Below are positions 20,540 through 31,402 of a stretch of 64,000 bases of DNA, one piece after another. This DNA is from Nicotiana tabacum (taxonomy: Eukaryota > Streptophyta > Magnoliopsida > Solanales > Solanaceae), in assembly GCF_000715075.1 (NCBI RefSeq), contig NC_134089.1, positions 103,547,157 through 103,611,156 on the forward strand, in the 5' to 3' direction. Under the pieces are notes generated by a model. The model saw only the letters and a list, made by a program, of their open reading frames with translations. It had not been told where the DNA came from and did not search any database. The translations under genes and the position numbers were made by a program. The first letter of the stretch is position 1; every line of letters starts with the position of its first letter.

Positions 20540-22016
20540 TTGCAAAAATTTAAACATGATGCAAATTCCCTTTGGACCATGAATGTTGTCTTTGGACGGT
20601 TAAAGATGACGTTCTTGAACCATGACGTCCTGGGCCATGAATTGCTTAGTCCGGACGACACCATGCCATGAAATGGTGTTCTTGTGCTGTGAAAATGATG
20701 CCTCCGAACCATGATGACTTTGAATAATGATATGCAAGTTTGAGAGATCCTCAGGCCATGGCATGGTATCTTCCGGCTATGAGAATGATGCCTTTAGACT
20801 ATGACGCCATCAGATAGATTGGCGATGTTTCAGCCCATGCAATAGTATGATGTAACAAGACAAGGCTTAGTCTTGTGAAATGGAGGGCAGAGCTTAGCCC
20901 GATTGAAAAACAAGTAGATAGTAGTAGAAATAGAGCAATATCTGTGCAAAGAGGGACAATGCTTAGTCCCATGCAAGTGGGGAGGAAGGGATTAGTCTTA
21001 TGAAAACGGGGAGGCAAGGATTAGCCTCATCCAAATATGGAGTCAGGGCTTAGACTCATGTAGCTATGGAGGCAATAATCAGCCTTATGCAAATATGGAG
21101 TCAGGGATTAGACTCATGTAGAGAGAAGGCGGTGCTTAGCCTTATGCAAATATGGAATCCGGGATTAGACTCATCCAAGATTGGAGAAAGAGCTTAGTCT
21201 CATGTAGGGAGAAGGCAGCGCTTAGACCTATGCAAATATAGAGGTAGAGCTCAACCTCATGCATGATTCGAGACAAGGCTTAGTCCCATGCAAATGGAAG
21301 GCAATGCTTAGCCTTATGCAAACATGGAGGTAGAGCTCAACCTCGTGCAAGATTCGGGACAAGGCTTAGTCACATGCAAATGGAAGGCAATGCTTAGCCT
21401 TATGCAAACACGAAGGTAGAGCCTAACCTCATGCAATATTCGGGACAGGTCTTAGTCCTATGCAAATGGAAGGCAATGCTTAGCCTTATGCAGATATGGA
21501 GTTAGGGCTTAGACTCATGCAAGATTCGGGACAAGTCTTAGTCCCATGCAAATAGAAGGCAATGCTTAGCCTTATGTAGATATGGAGTCAGGTCTTAGAC
21601 TCATGCAAGATTGGAGACAGGGCTTAGTCTCATGCAAATGTGGAGTCAGAGATTAGACTCATGCAAATGTGAAGTACAGGCTTAGACTCATGAAAATATG
21701 GAGTCAAGGATTAGACTCATGCAAATGTGGAGTCAAGGATTAGACTCATGCAAATGTAGAGTTATAGATTAGACTCATGCAAATATGAAGTCAGGGCATA
21801 AACTCATGCAAATATGGAGTCTAGGATTAGACTCAAGCAAATGTGCAGTCAAGGATTAGACTCATGCAAATATCGAGTCATAGATTAGACTCATGCAAAT
21901 ATGGAGTCAGGGCTTAGACTCATGCAAACATGGAGTCAAGGATTAGACCCATGCAAATGTGGAGTCAAGGATTAAACTCATGCAAATGTGGAGTCAGAGA
22001 TTAGACTCATGCAAAA
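20540..22016 (-). repeat. M 3'UTR tandem array, ~30-40-bp units
   Basis: From about 20836 to 22016 a unit reading (plus) 'ggagtca.ggattagactcatgcaaatat' repeats some thirty times with variants: 'gcttagtc..atgcaaatgg', 'gaaggcaatgcttagcctt', 'ggtagagctcaacctcatgc'. The last ~350 bp are the most homogeneous. 20540-20836 holds more diverged 'ccatga..tggt..tctt' repeats. No coding potential. Same location in the element as K's array but unrelated in sequence. Confidence 0.9.
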
Positions 22017-22644
22017 AAAAAATAGCAGATAAGGGTAGAGTATATCTTAGCTAGGATAGGTTCCCCGTCTAACGGTCGGATGGATGGTGAATTTTCTCTA
22101 TGTATGAATGCTATCGTCAAATGTGACTACGTTCAAAGAAAAATCGTAAGTTTCATAAGGGGAGGTTGGTTCTTGCTTCATCTGCCGGTCTTGCTTTGCT
22201 CCGCCTTGGAAGCCCCCTTCGAGTTCCCCTAGGTAGCACCTGACTGTTATGAAAAAAATAGAATTTTCAAAAAATATGCGTTCATTGATAAAATAAGATT
22301 GTTTTTGAAGCGTATTGATATATTAACTAACTTTTGATGAACTAGCGACTGTGACATAGTTAAAACGCATTGCAGCTCTCTTATGTTTGAATTTTGAGGG
22401 TCCTCCTCAAAATTCTGCTCCAGTTTGGTAGATGATTTTTAACCGTTTGTGGATGGCGGACCTTGCTGAATCTTCTTTGGAATTTTGAGAATTCTTCTTA
22501 AAATTCCGCTCCAGTTCTTGTCTAACAATTGACTTCCCGGCATGTGATGGTGCTGGCTGGACTTGTTTCGGAATTTTAAGGACCCTCCTCAAAATTCTGC
22601 CCCAGTTTCTGATTTTGGGGGAAATGAAAATTTTATTATGATAA
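22017..22644 (-). other. M 3'UTR between array and pol, with triple palindromic repeat
   Basis: 22017-22380 shows nothing I recognise. At about 22390-22430, 22480-22518 and 22570-22610 there are three copies of 'aattttgaggg..cctcctcaaaatt' followed by 'ctgc.ccagttt', spaced about 90 bp. Each copy is an imperfect palindrome able to form a ~10-bp stem. Confidence 0.75.
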
Positions 22645-22707
22645 GACCGAACCCATAAGGCTGCCTACGTATCCCCTCTTAAATGGGAATCAGCTCAAGC
22701 GTAGTTC
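22645..22707 (-). other. Conserved Tat 3'UTR module, M post-pol copy
   Basis: Minus-strand order: GAACTACGCTTGAGCTGATTC, then GGGGATACGTAGGCAGCC, then GGGTTCGGTCT. It starts about 32 bp after the pol stop. Confidence 0.82.
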
Positions 22708-22738
22708 AATTACATCAGAAAAAGAAATGTGAAATAAT

Positions 22739-23910
22739 CTAGGCATAGTATCTCTTGACTGCGTCTGAATTGATTGGTTTTAGCCAAATCTCTCCATACA
22801 TCTCTACAAGTATGAGTGCTCCTCCTGTTAGTACTCTGTGAACCATATACGGACATTGCCAGTTGGGAGAGAATTTCCCTTTGGCTTCATCTTGGTGTGG
22901 GAAAATCTTCTGCAATACCAGCTGCCCTGGTGCGAACTATCTTTGTTTGACCCTTTTGTTGAACGCTCTGGTCATTCTGTTCTAATAAAGTTGGTCGTGA
23001 CATATGCGTCCATTCTCTTTCCATCGATAAGGGCAAGCTATTCATAGCAGCTCCTTATCTATTTTGTATCGCTGAGTTTAGCTTCCTGTATGACTCTTAG
23101 AGAAGGAATATCTACCACATCTGGGATGACAACCTCAGTACCATAAACCAACATTAAGGGGGTTGCCCCAGTTGACGTGCGAACTATGGTGCGGTACCCT
23201 AACAGAGCAAAGGGTAACTTCTCATGCCACTGCTTGTGATTCTCTACCATTTTCCTTAGTATCTTTTTAATGTTCTTGTTGGTGGCTTTCATGGCTCTAT
23301 TCATCTGAGTTCTGTAGGCGGTGGAATTCTTATTCTTGATTTTGAAAGTTTCACAAATAGCTTTCATCAGATCACTATTAAGGTTGGCGGCGTTGTTAGT
23401 AATAATGGACTCAGGAACTCCGAATCGGCAGACAATACGATCTTTGACAAAATCTGCGATGACTTTCTTGGTTACAACTTTGTAAGATGCGGCTTCTACC
23501 CATTTTGTGAAATAATCAATAGCTACCAGAATAAACAGTGTCCATTTGAAGCCGTGGGCTCAATCGGACCAATAACATCCATTCCCCAGGTAGCAAATGG
23601 CCATGGTGAGCTTGTTGCTTTGAGCTCATTTGGTGGCACATTTATCATGTTGGCATGCACTTGACATTGAATGCATTTGAAGACATACTGAATATAATCA
23701 GTCTTCATGGTCATCCAGGAGTAACCTGCCCTGAGTATTTTCTTGGCCAAAACGAATCCATTCATGCGCGGCCCGTAGGTCCCAGCATGCATGTCCTCAA
23801 ATAGCTTAAAAGTTTTCTTTGCGTCGACACACCATAGTAAGCCCAAATCCGGAGTTCTCCTGTACAAGTTTCCTCCGCTATGGAAGAAATGATTTGACAA
23901 TCTCCGAAAT
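22739..23910 (-). pseudogene. M integrase
   Basis: Sense order: zinc-binding region (HAGTYGPRMNGFVLAKKI, then CIQCQ), catalytic core with GMDVIGPIEP (first Asp present), then after a 1-base frameshift near 23525 IDYFTKWVEAASYK and PESIITNNAANLNSD, where the second catalytic Asp (usually ITDN) reads Asn. An uninterrupted stretch at 23059-23367 covers ALLGYRT and TPLMLVYGTE; beyond it the C-terminal domain (GKFSPNWQ-like, INSDAVKRYYA) is broken by further shifts, ending with TAG at 22739-22741. Not functional. It is the Tat-type relative of K's integrase tail. Confidence 0.88.
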
Positions 23911-23919
23911 GTGCGTTTC

Positions 23920-24520
23920 TAAGTGTGATTTGCATGCTCCAGGTATTATCCTTTTGATAGGTACTCCTTCATGTCGTGGAACCAAGGATTTCCATCTGCT
24001 TCTTTCTCAACATGAGCACAATATGCCGACTGATTATGGATTCTCACCGGAGTGGGATCAATATAGTTCTTATCTGGATGTTGTATCATTGATGACAAAG
24101 TGGCTATTCCTCGACAAACTAATTCTGAACTCTGGGCACATGTCGGAATTTTATCTTCGTGAACCTCCTTTTCAATTCCTACACATGGTATAGATATGGC
24201 AATATCTTGGAATTCTTGGTAGCCTATTCTCCTTGCACCTGGTGCACAAGCAAATCTGAATTGCCGATCACCAACAACTCCTGGATGTTCATGTCGACTG
24301 CCATGTTGAGCCCTAGTATGCAGGCTTCATATTTTGCCATGTTGTTGGTGCAGGGAAGTCTAGTTTAGCAGATACCGGATAATGCTGACCTATTTCTAAT
24401 ACCAAAACTGCTCCAATGCCTACTCTTTTGAAATTTACGGCTCCGTCAAAGAACATCCTCCAACCGTCATGTGATTCCGTAATGTCTTCTCCCACGAATG
24501 ATACTTATTCATTAGGAAAA
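23920..24520 (-). pseudogene. M second (archaeal-type) RNase H region
   Basis: 24313-24495 encodes GWRMFFDGAVNFKRVGIGAV, the start of the extra RNase H that Tat-lineage elements carry downstream of the usual one; the first catalytic Asp (FFDGA) is present. Downstream the frame breaks near 24310 and only scattered pieces remain to about 23920. In an intact element this domain would help remove RNA from the RNA/DNA hybrid during reverse transcription. Confidence 0.78.
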
Positions 24521-24539
24521 TACATTTTCAAGGGTTCTT

Positions 24540-26050
24540 ATTTTCCTCCCACCAGATTTTCAGCGAGGTGATCTGCCAACGCTTGTCCCTTGACTGCCTT
24601 TTGAGTTACATAGACAATGTCGAACTCACTCATCAGTATCTTCCATTTAGCCAACTTCCTTATAGGCATGGGTTTTTGAAATATTTACTTCAAAGGATCC
24701 ATCCTGGATATGAGGCATGTAGAATAGGCACAGAAATAATGCCTCAATTTCTGGGCTATCCAGGTCAAAGCACAGCAAGTGCGTTCGAGCAGAGAATATC
24801 GTGCTTCATAAGGTGTGAATTTCTTACTCAGGTAGTATATGGCTTACTCCTTTTTTCCTATCTCATCATTTTGTCCCAAAACACATCCGAAGGATCCATC
24901 TAACATGGATAGATAAAGTAGCAAAGGTCATCCTGGTTCTGGCGGGACCAGAACTGGCAGTGTGGACAGGTATTTCTTGATCTTGTCAAAAGCTTTCTAA
25001 CAATCCTTGGTCCAACATGTGTCGACATATTTCCTCAGCATCTTGAAGATGGGTTCACATATTACTACGGACTGTGCTATGAATCGGCTGATGTAGTTGA
25101 GCCGCCCCAGGAAGCTCATCACGTCCTTTTTGCTTTTAGGTGGCGGTAAATCATGAATAGCTTTGACTTTAGTCAGATCTAGCTTGATCCCTCTACAACT
25201 GACAATGAATCCCGATAACTTTCCTGTAGGAGCCCCAAATGCACACTTTGCGGGGTTCAACTTCAAATTATACCTCTTGAGACTGTCGAAGAATTTTCTC
25301 AAGTTTGATATGTGATCTGTAGCCCTCTTGGATTTGTTAATGACGTCGTCCACATATACCTCTATTTCCTTATGTATCATATCATGGAAGATGGTTGTCA
25401 TGACCCTCATGTAAGTGGCCCCAACATTCTTTAGTTCGAACGACATCATTTTGTAACAGTATACACCTCAAGGCGTAAAAAAAGGTATCTTTTCGGCATT
25501 TTCTTCATCCATCCAGATCAGGTGATAACCTGTAAACTCAATCTACAAAGGATTGGAGTTCATGCTTTGCATAGCTATCGATCAGGATATGTATATTTTG
25601 TAGTGGGAAGTCGTCTTTGGGACTTGCTCTGTTTAAATCCCGATAATTAACACATACTCGGAACTTCCCGTCTTTCTTTGGAACTAGCACAATATTAGCT
25701 AACCATGTTGGGTACTCAACCACCCTGAGAACCTTGGCTTTGATCTGCTAGGTAGCTTCCTCCTTGATCTTCAAACTCATGTCTAGTTTGAATTTTCTGA
25801 GTTTCTACTTGACTGGCGGGCACACGGGATTGGTAGGCAACTTGTGAGCTACTATAGATGTGCTCAACCCGGTCATATCTTCATACGACCATGTGAAGAT
25901 ATCCTCATAATCCTTTAGAAAATGGATGTACTCTTCCTTTTCTGTTAGTGACAAGTGAATGCTGTTGCGGGTCTCTTTGACGGTCTCGGTGTCTCCCAAA
26001 TTTACTGCTTCTGTTTCGTCCATGTTGGATTTAGGCTTGTTCTCAAAATT
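24540..26050 (-). pseudogene. M reverse transcriptase and first RNase H
   Basis: RT starts near 26023 (EEYIHFLKDYEDIFTWSYED, TGLSTSIVAHKLPTNPVCPP), continues with PTWLANIVLVPKKDGKFRVC and YRDLNRASPKDDFPL (25538-25723), and the catalytic EVYVDDVI in 24997-25449, with SKKDVMSFLGRLNYISRF in the thumb. RNase H follows at about 24990-24540 (LSMLDGSFGCVLGQND, YYLSKKFTPYEARY, GQALADHLAEN). Stops and at least two frameshifts separate the pieces. No Ogre-type intron can be judged from this sequence. Confidence 0.88.
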
Positions 26051-26359
26051 CTCAATTTCTTTTATAATTTCCTTGGGTATTTCATCTTCTTCTTCTGAGT
26101 CACATTCTAGTGTTGTGTTGCCTCATTGCATGTCACAGTCACTGGTTCATCAAGAAAAGTAATAATAACACCGTAGAAGGGAAAAATATAAAAATAGTAA
26201 TGAATAATGATAAATTATAAATGCATTCATTAAAATTGAGAAAATTGTTCAAACAAATCTTGGCTCAGTGGATCAAGCATTTATTTTAAAACAGAATTGC
26301 TAAAAAATTTAAATGCCTAGAACAACTATAAATTCAGCCAAGCTACCTAGGGATTCGAC

Positions 26360-27640
26360 AGGCGGTCTAGTTTCTAAGAATAGCTCCCTTTGCCACGGTA
26401 TGAATGGAGAGGCCTTTTTCCTCCTCCTTAATTATGGCACTGCAGTCCATATCCTCATCTTCCAAGAATAGGTCCTTCAGCCCAGCTAGTGCTTCTTCTT
26501 CAGCAGTTCCCCAGATTGTGTCTACCTGATATATGGCTTGTTCCAAATAGGGTATTGGTTGCTCAAGAGGGTAATACGGTCCACGCCATAGAGGTGAACA
26601 CTCTCTATAATCTTGACATGTATACTGGTATCCGAGCCCAAAGGTGGTACCATGGTTTTTCAAACATATCGGCTTAGTAATACCCTGGAGGTTCTTCCCC
26701 AACCCCTTGCCGTGTTCATATCCGGACCATGCTAGTATGCTTTCTATTTTGTTACTCCACCACTTATCTTTCTAGATGGCATTGACCCGTTCAATGTGAT
26801 GATATGTTTCTCCTCCTAGCCTCCACCTATGTCCAATGGCTGGGATGGTTTGACTAGTGTAGATAGGGTTACTCCTATCTCCATGAATGATTACCTCTTG
26901 ACGGTTCCATTCGAATTTTATGACCTGATGTACTGTGGAGGGCACGACTCCAGTAGCATGGATCCACGGGCAGCCCAACAAAAGATTATATGAGGCTGGT
27001 ATGTCAAGCACTTCGGATTCAACATCGAACCAGGTTATAAGCAAAGGTTGATCTCCCGGATCGTGGCCCTCTAGGACCCATCGAAATATTTCACATTCAT
27101 GCTTCCGGTCCGTATTTCATGGAAACCTTTATCCAACCTTTTCAGGGTGTCCAAATGTTTAGACTCGAACCTTCATCAACCAGGACCCTGACAATGAACT
27201 TGTCTTCAAACTGTACCGTAATGTGCAATGCTCAATTGCTATTCAGACCTTTGGGTGGCAACTCATCTTCATGGAAGATAATCTTATGGCTTTCCAGTAC
27301 TTGCCTGACCATGTTGTCCATTTCTCCGCCAGTAATATTATTGGGTACATAAGCTTCGCTCAGTACTTTCAGCGTTTTTGTATGCCTCTGAATTCTGCAA
27401 TAGTGACAGGATAGATATCTGAGCAGGGACTTTGTTCAGATGGTCAATAACAGAATACTCTTTTGCCTATACTTTCCTCCATAGGTCATTTGGCCTGGTC
27501 TTAATGACAGGCTGCCTAGCAGTGGCATCCTTACTTGAACCTCCTAGGTGTTCAGGTGTATAGACTCTTCTAGTTCTAGTCATCCCTTGTGCGGCGTCAG
27601 ATTCCTCTATCTTAGTTCTTCATTTTTGCCGAGCTCGGTG
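26360..27640 (-). pseudogene. M protease and protease-RT linker
   Basis: The protease active-site region lies at about 27163-27177, reading VRVLVDEGSSLNIC, with Glu in place of the usual Gly after the Asp. It is followed by the conserved ASYNLLLGCPWIHATG (the family usually has RPW) at 26772-27044, then a frameshifted linker with GKNLQGITKPICLKNHGTTF and RGPYYPLEQPIPYLEQ at 26367-26702. Likely once processed the gag-pol precursor. Broken by several stops. Confidence 0.83.
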
Positions 27641-29652
27641 ACATAATCCTACGGTATCGCTTTTGAGTTGAATAGGGGTGTAGTTGACACCGTCATAATG
27701 AAAGGTATGACCACTTCTACTTCAAATGGAGCGGAGGTGGCTGCGGGAGGAGCTACTTCCACCTCGAATGGAACTGATGCAGTTACCTCAATGTCAATAG
27801 GTGCCTGAGTCTGAACTATGATAGGACTGAGTGTAACAATAACCTTAAAGTCATCGCCTTCTCGGATAAGCCCGATTGACCCCTCAAGGTCCCATTCCTC
27901 AATTGTTTCTATAACATGTACACCATCACCTCTATGATCAGGGATGAGATTGTTGTGGACATTAGGTGCAACTTCCTACGCTTGAATGATCTTGTTGTCA
28001 ATGAGTGTCTAGATCTTATCCTTCAATGTTCGACACTCAGTAGTGGTATTCCCTTTCATACCGGAGTGGTATGCACAGATTGTTCGGATTGACCCATTGG
28101 GATGGATTTTCTAGCGCCACAACAGGAATAAGAGTGACGTAACTTGCGGCCTTTAACCTTTCATATAATTGGTTGATGGGCTCAGCAATGGCGATGTATT
28201 GTTCGGGTGGCTTGCGGTCGAAATTAGGTCTTGGTCTTGGATAATTTTGGCAGGTGGTGGTGATTGGAAGTGGGATGTTTAGCAATTATAGGTATGATGG
28301 ACAGTGGCTGGTTGGGAATATCTGGGAGATGAAGGGTGATATGTGGGTGGAGGTGTTTGATATGTAAGTAGAGGTGTTTGATATGTGAGTGGCGTTTTTG
28401 GGCCCTGGGCCACCATTATTGCCCCAACATCTCTTTTCTTCGATATGCCCCCTGATTGGAGTGCTTTATTTGTGGCTTGTAGTGCCTCAAAATTTGTTAC
28501 CATCACGTTTTTGATTGCTTTCTCAATCATTTCCCTGAGCTTGATGATACTAGAGAATTTGTGATTTTCGATGACCATCAGTCTCTCATAATATTGTGGA
28601 TCCTATGCTTTGACGAAGAATTTATTCATCTATTCTTCATCTAGAGCGGGCCTGACTTTGGCTGTTTCTAACCTCCAACGAGTAGCGTATTTGCAGAAAG
28701 TTTCAGTAGGCTTCTTTTTGATATTCTAAATATCGAAGACATCCGGAGCATTTTCTGTGTTGAACCTGCACCGATCCATGAAATCTGGCGCCATGCTTAC
28801 CCAATTGGACCATTTCTTGGGATTTTGGCTGATATACCAAGACAAAGCATCCCTAGTAAGGCTCCTTATAAAGATATTCATTCAAATCTTTTCATCTTTT
28901 CCAACCCCGGCCAGCTTGTCACAATAAGTCCTTAGGTGAACCCTGTGATCATCTGTACCATCAAACATTTCAAACTTGAGAGGTTTGTACCCCTCTGGCA
29001 GTTCCACATCGGGCTGTATGCACAGATCTTCATAGTTTAAACCTTCTATTCCTCTATCGCCTTCAACACCTTAAACTCGGCTTGTTAACTTCTTGAGTTC
29101 TTCGGCCATGTTCTTAATGTGCAGGTCCTTTTTGGAGGATTTCGGTGCACAGGAGATTGGCTGGGTAGAATGTGGTATAGTTTCCACATATATGGGGTTG
29201 CTCTAATGGGTGCCAGGGACTTAGGTATAATGATGGTCATTGGTGGAGTTTTGTTGATCGGGAATGAGTGGTGATGTATTTTGGGGAGTGTGGTAAGTGG
29301 TGGCTGGTGGGTACGGGATTGGTTGATGCTGTTGTGGTGGAGTTAGTATTGGCAATGGATTGATATTTTGTAATTAAATGGCGTATTGATTTAGTATGGT
29401 AGGATTTTGCAACTGTTGGTTTTGTGTATTTTGAGGAGGTGTTGGGTTCTTTGCGTTCTGTTGGTGGATATCAGGGACATTGAGGGTGAGTGACAAGTTT
29501 GCCAAATTGTGGACCTGCTCAAGTTCTCCTTGTAGTTCTAGTATCTTTTGTTCAAGTCTCAAAACCAGGTCATTCGGGGCTGGAGTACTACGGTCATCGG
29601 AGGACTCTGCGTTTTCAATGTTTTCCTTTCGGATTCCACTTAAGTCGTTCAT
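27640..29652 (-). pseudogene. M gag
   Basis: Begins with ATG at 29650-29652 (MNDLSGIRKENIENAESSDD), then a coiled-coil-like segment (LVLRLEQKILELQGELEQV) and a Pro/Gln-rich stretch. The capsid core carries LPEGYKPLKFEMFDGTDD and DALSWYISQNPKKWSNW; a knuckle-like CAYHSGMKGNTTTECRTLK lies near 28030-28080 with the usual His replaced by Asn. The C-terminal part has repeated PFEVEVA segments. Many in-frame stops. The start was chosen because it matches the typical Tat gag N-terminus and lies about 1.7 kb inside the LTR. Confidence 0.85.
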
Positions 29653-29945
29653 CTTTGCTTTCCCGTTGCTTTTTGTGTTGCTTGGAGGAGGAGGTGGTAG
29701 AGGGCCTCTGGATCTGGTATGATATGTTGATGAGGCCAGTATGGATGAACCAACCTAAGGGGATGGGAATAATAATAAAAATAAACAAAAACAAAAAGGT
29801 AACAAGTTAGTGAAGATTCTGAAATGCTTGCAGTATTTAAACACATATTGCGAAATATAAACTCGTATCCTAATTTGGGAGCCCTGTTGTGCCCGAGGTA
29901 GGCCTAGCGACAATTAAATTTGGAGAACTTCAAATGCCAATAAAT
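29653..29945 (-). other. M spacer between ORF1 remnant and gag
   Basis: About 290 bp with no recognisable coding content. It includes a Tat-like leader sequence just upstream of the gag start. Nothing further seen. Confidence 0.5.
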
Positions 29946-30560
29946 GCTTCATTTAATAATATAAAAGTAGACAATCCAAAATCGACACTAACATAATAAT
30001 AAAACAAGTTGCTACTAGCACTTGGCCTTATTACATTTGGAAAGTGAGTAAACCTAATCTATTTAGTCTCGGAAGGGCCTTCCTTAGGTAGAATGCTCTC
30101 ATTGATCAAATCCTCCAATTCGCGTAGGTTCACTAGTAAAAATGCCTTTGCCAAATGTTCTCCTTCATTTCCCCCAGCATTCTAACAGTCGATGACTCTC
30201 TTCCTCACTTTTCCTTCCAATTCCAACAGGCTGTATTCCAGATATTCAGCTTGCTTCATTTAATAATATAAAAGTAGACAATCCCAAAATCGACACTAAC
30301 ATAATAATAAAACAAGTTGCTACTAGCACTTGGCCTTATTACATTTGGAAAGTGAGTAAACCTAATCTATTTAGTCTCGGAAGGGCCTTCCTTAGGTAGA
30401 ATGCTCTCATTGATCAAATCCTCCAATTCGCGTAGGTTCACTAGTAAAAATGCCTTTGCCAAATGTTCTCCTTCATTTCCCCCAGCATTCTTACAGTCGA
30501 TGACTCTCTTCCTCACTTTTCCTTCCAATTCCAACAGGCTGTATTCCAGATATTTAGCTT
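29946..30560 (-). repeat. Direct tandem duplication of ~307 bp in M
   Basis: Unit 1 is 29946-30252 and unit 2 is 30253-30560. Reading both in full I find three differences (an extra C in unit 2, one A/T and one C/T). The units begin 'gcttcatttaataat' and end 'cagatatt(c/t)agctt', sharing 'gctt' at the junction. The duplicated part covers the C-terminal end of the ORF1 remnant. Confidence 0.95.
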
Positions 30561-30790
30561 CTCGCTAGATTTGGCGGCCCTCTCTTTCCATTCATTGATT
30601 TGGTCATTTGATGGAATATTCCTCCACCAATCTAGCAAGAGTGAAGGTGTGCTAAGCATACCGAAGCTAGGGACCTCGTTCCTCATTTTCTGCAAAATAA
30701 AAGGGTTAGGCCTTATCCCTATCAGACTCGACTATTTATACATTTACAATCAGCATATCGACATTTAGTTCCCCAAAATTAATGCACAGA
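30050..30790 (-). pseudogene. M ORF1 remnant upstream of gag
   Basis: Sense reading of unit 2 and flank: MRNEVPSFGMLSTPSLLLDW at about 30695, then WWRNIPSNDQINEWKERAAK, then after a one-base deletion at about 30513 RKRVIDCKNAGGNEGEHLAK and LVNLRELEDLINESILPKEG, ending in a stop. Unit 1 repeats the second part with an extra in-frame stop. Tat/Ogre elements often carry an ORF before gag, of unknown function; placement suggests this is its C-terminal tail. Helix-rich and charged, probably coiled coil; no catalytic motif seen. Confidence 0.6.
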
Positions 30791-31381
30791 ACGTAGTTGT
30801 GTCCATTGGGATTATGGAAAACCTGATAGACTTTGGATAAGGCTTATCTTAAAGGATCATTATGTGGATAGCATAAGTGACCCGACTAGGTTTGACCATG
30901 ATGCATGCACAATTTAAACAAAGTAAGGTTTCTATGAGGTATTAGACTGGTACCCTCAAGCGGACAACTTGAGGGGGAAGGCACGAACTGTCGACTGCAC
31001 CGCAGATCGACTGGTTTTACTAGAAATAAGCCTTTCCGAATTTAAGGGTAATAAATAGGAAGAGCGCAACCACTCATTGAAGCGTTTCTATGGGATTTGA
31101 TACGCACGAGTGGAATATGATGTGGAGCATGACTTATGCAGCAATTAATAACATGTAGGCAAGTATTTTCACGTAGGAAAAATAAATACAGCATTTAAAT
31201 AATTGAGAAGACAGTTACAGAAAAAGGAAAACAAAGAGACAAGTTTTTTCAAGGTAATAAAGAAATCATAAATGCTAAAAAAATAGGCAATTAAACTCAA
31301 ATAAGGGAGAAGGGGTGCGTGATAAGCATGTTTGAACTAATTTGTAAAAGACAAGTTCGTCATGGTAAGAGCCTAAAGGTA
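30791..31381 (-). other. M untranslated leader
   Basis: Between the ORF1 remnant and the primer-binding site. No coding signal and no repeat recognised. Confidence 0.5.
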
Positions 31382-31402
31382 TCCCCAGTAGAGTCGTCAT
31401 GC
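31382..31402 (-). other. M primer-binding site
   Basis: Minus-strand TGACGACTCTACTGGGGA, two or three bases inside the LTR end. It closely resembles the Tat/Ogre primer site (TGGCGACTC..CTGGGGA), reported for Ogre as complementary to tRNA-Arg; the tRNA was not checked here. Confidence 0.75.
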
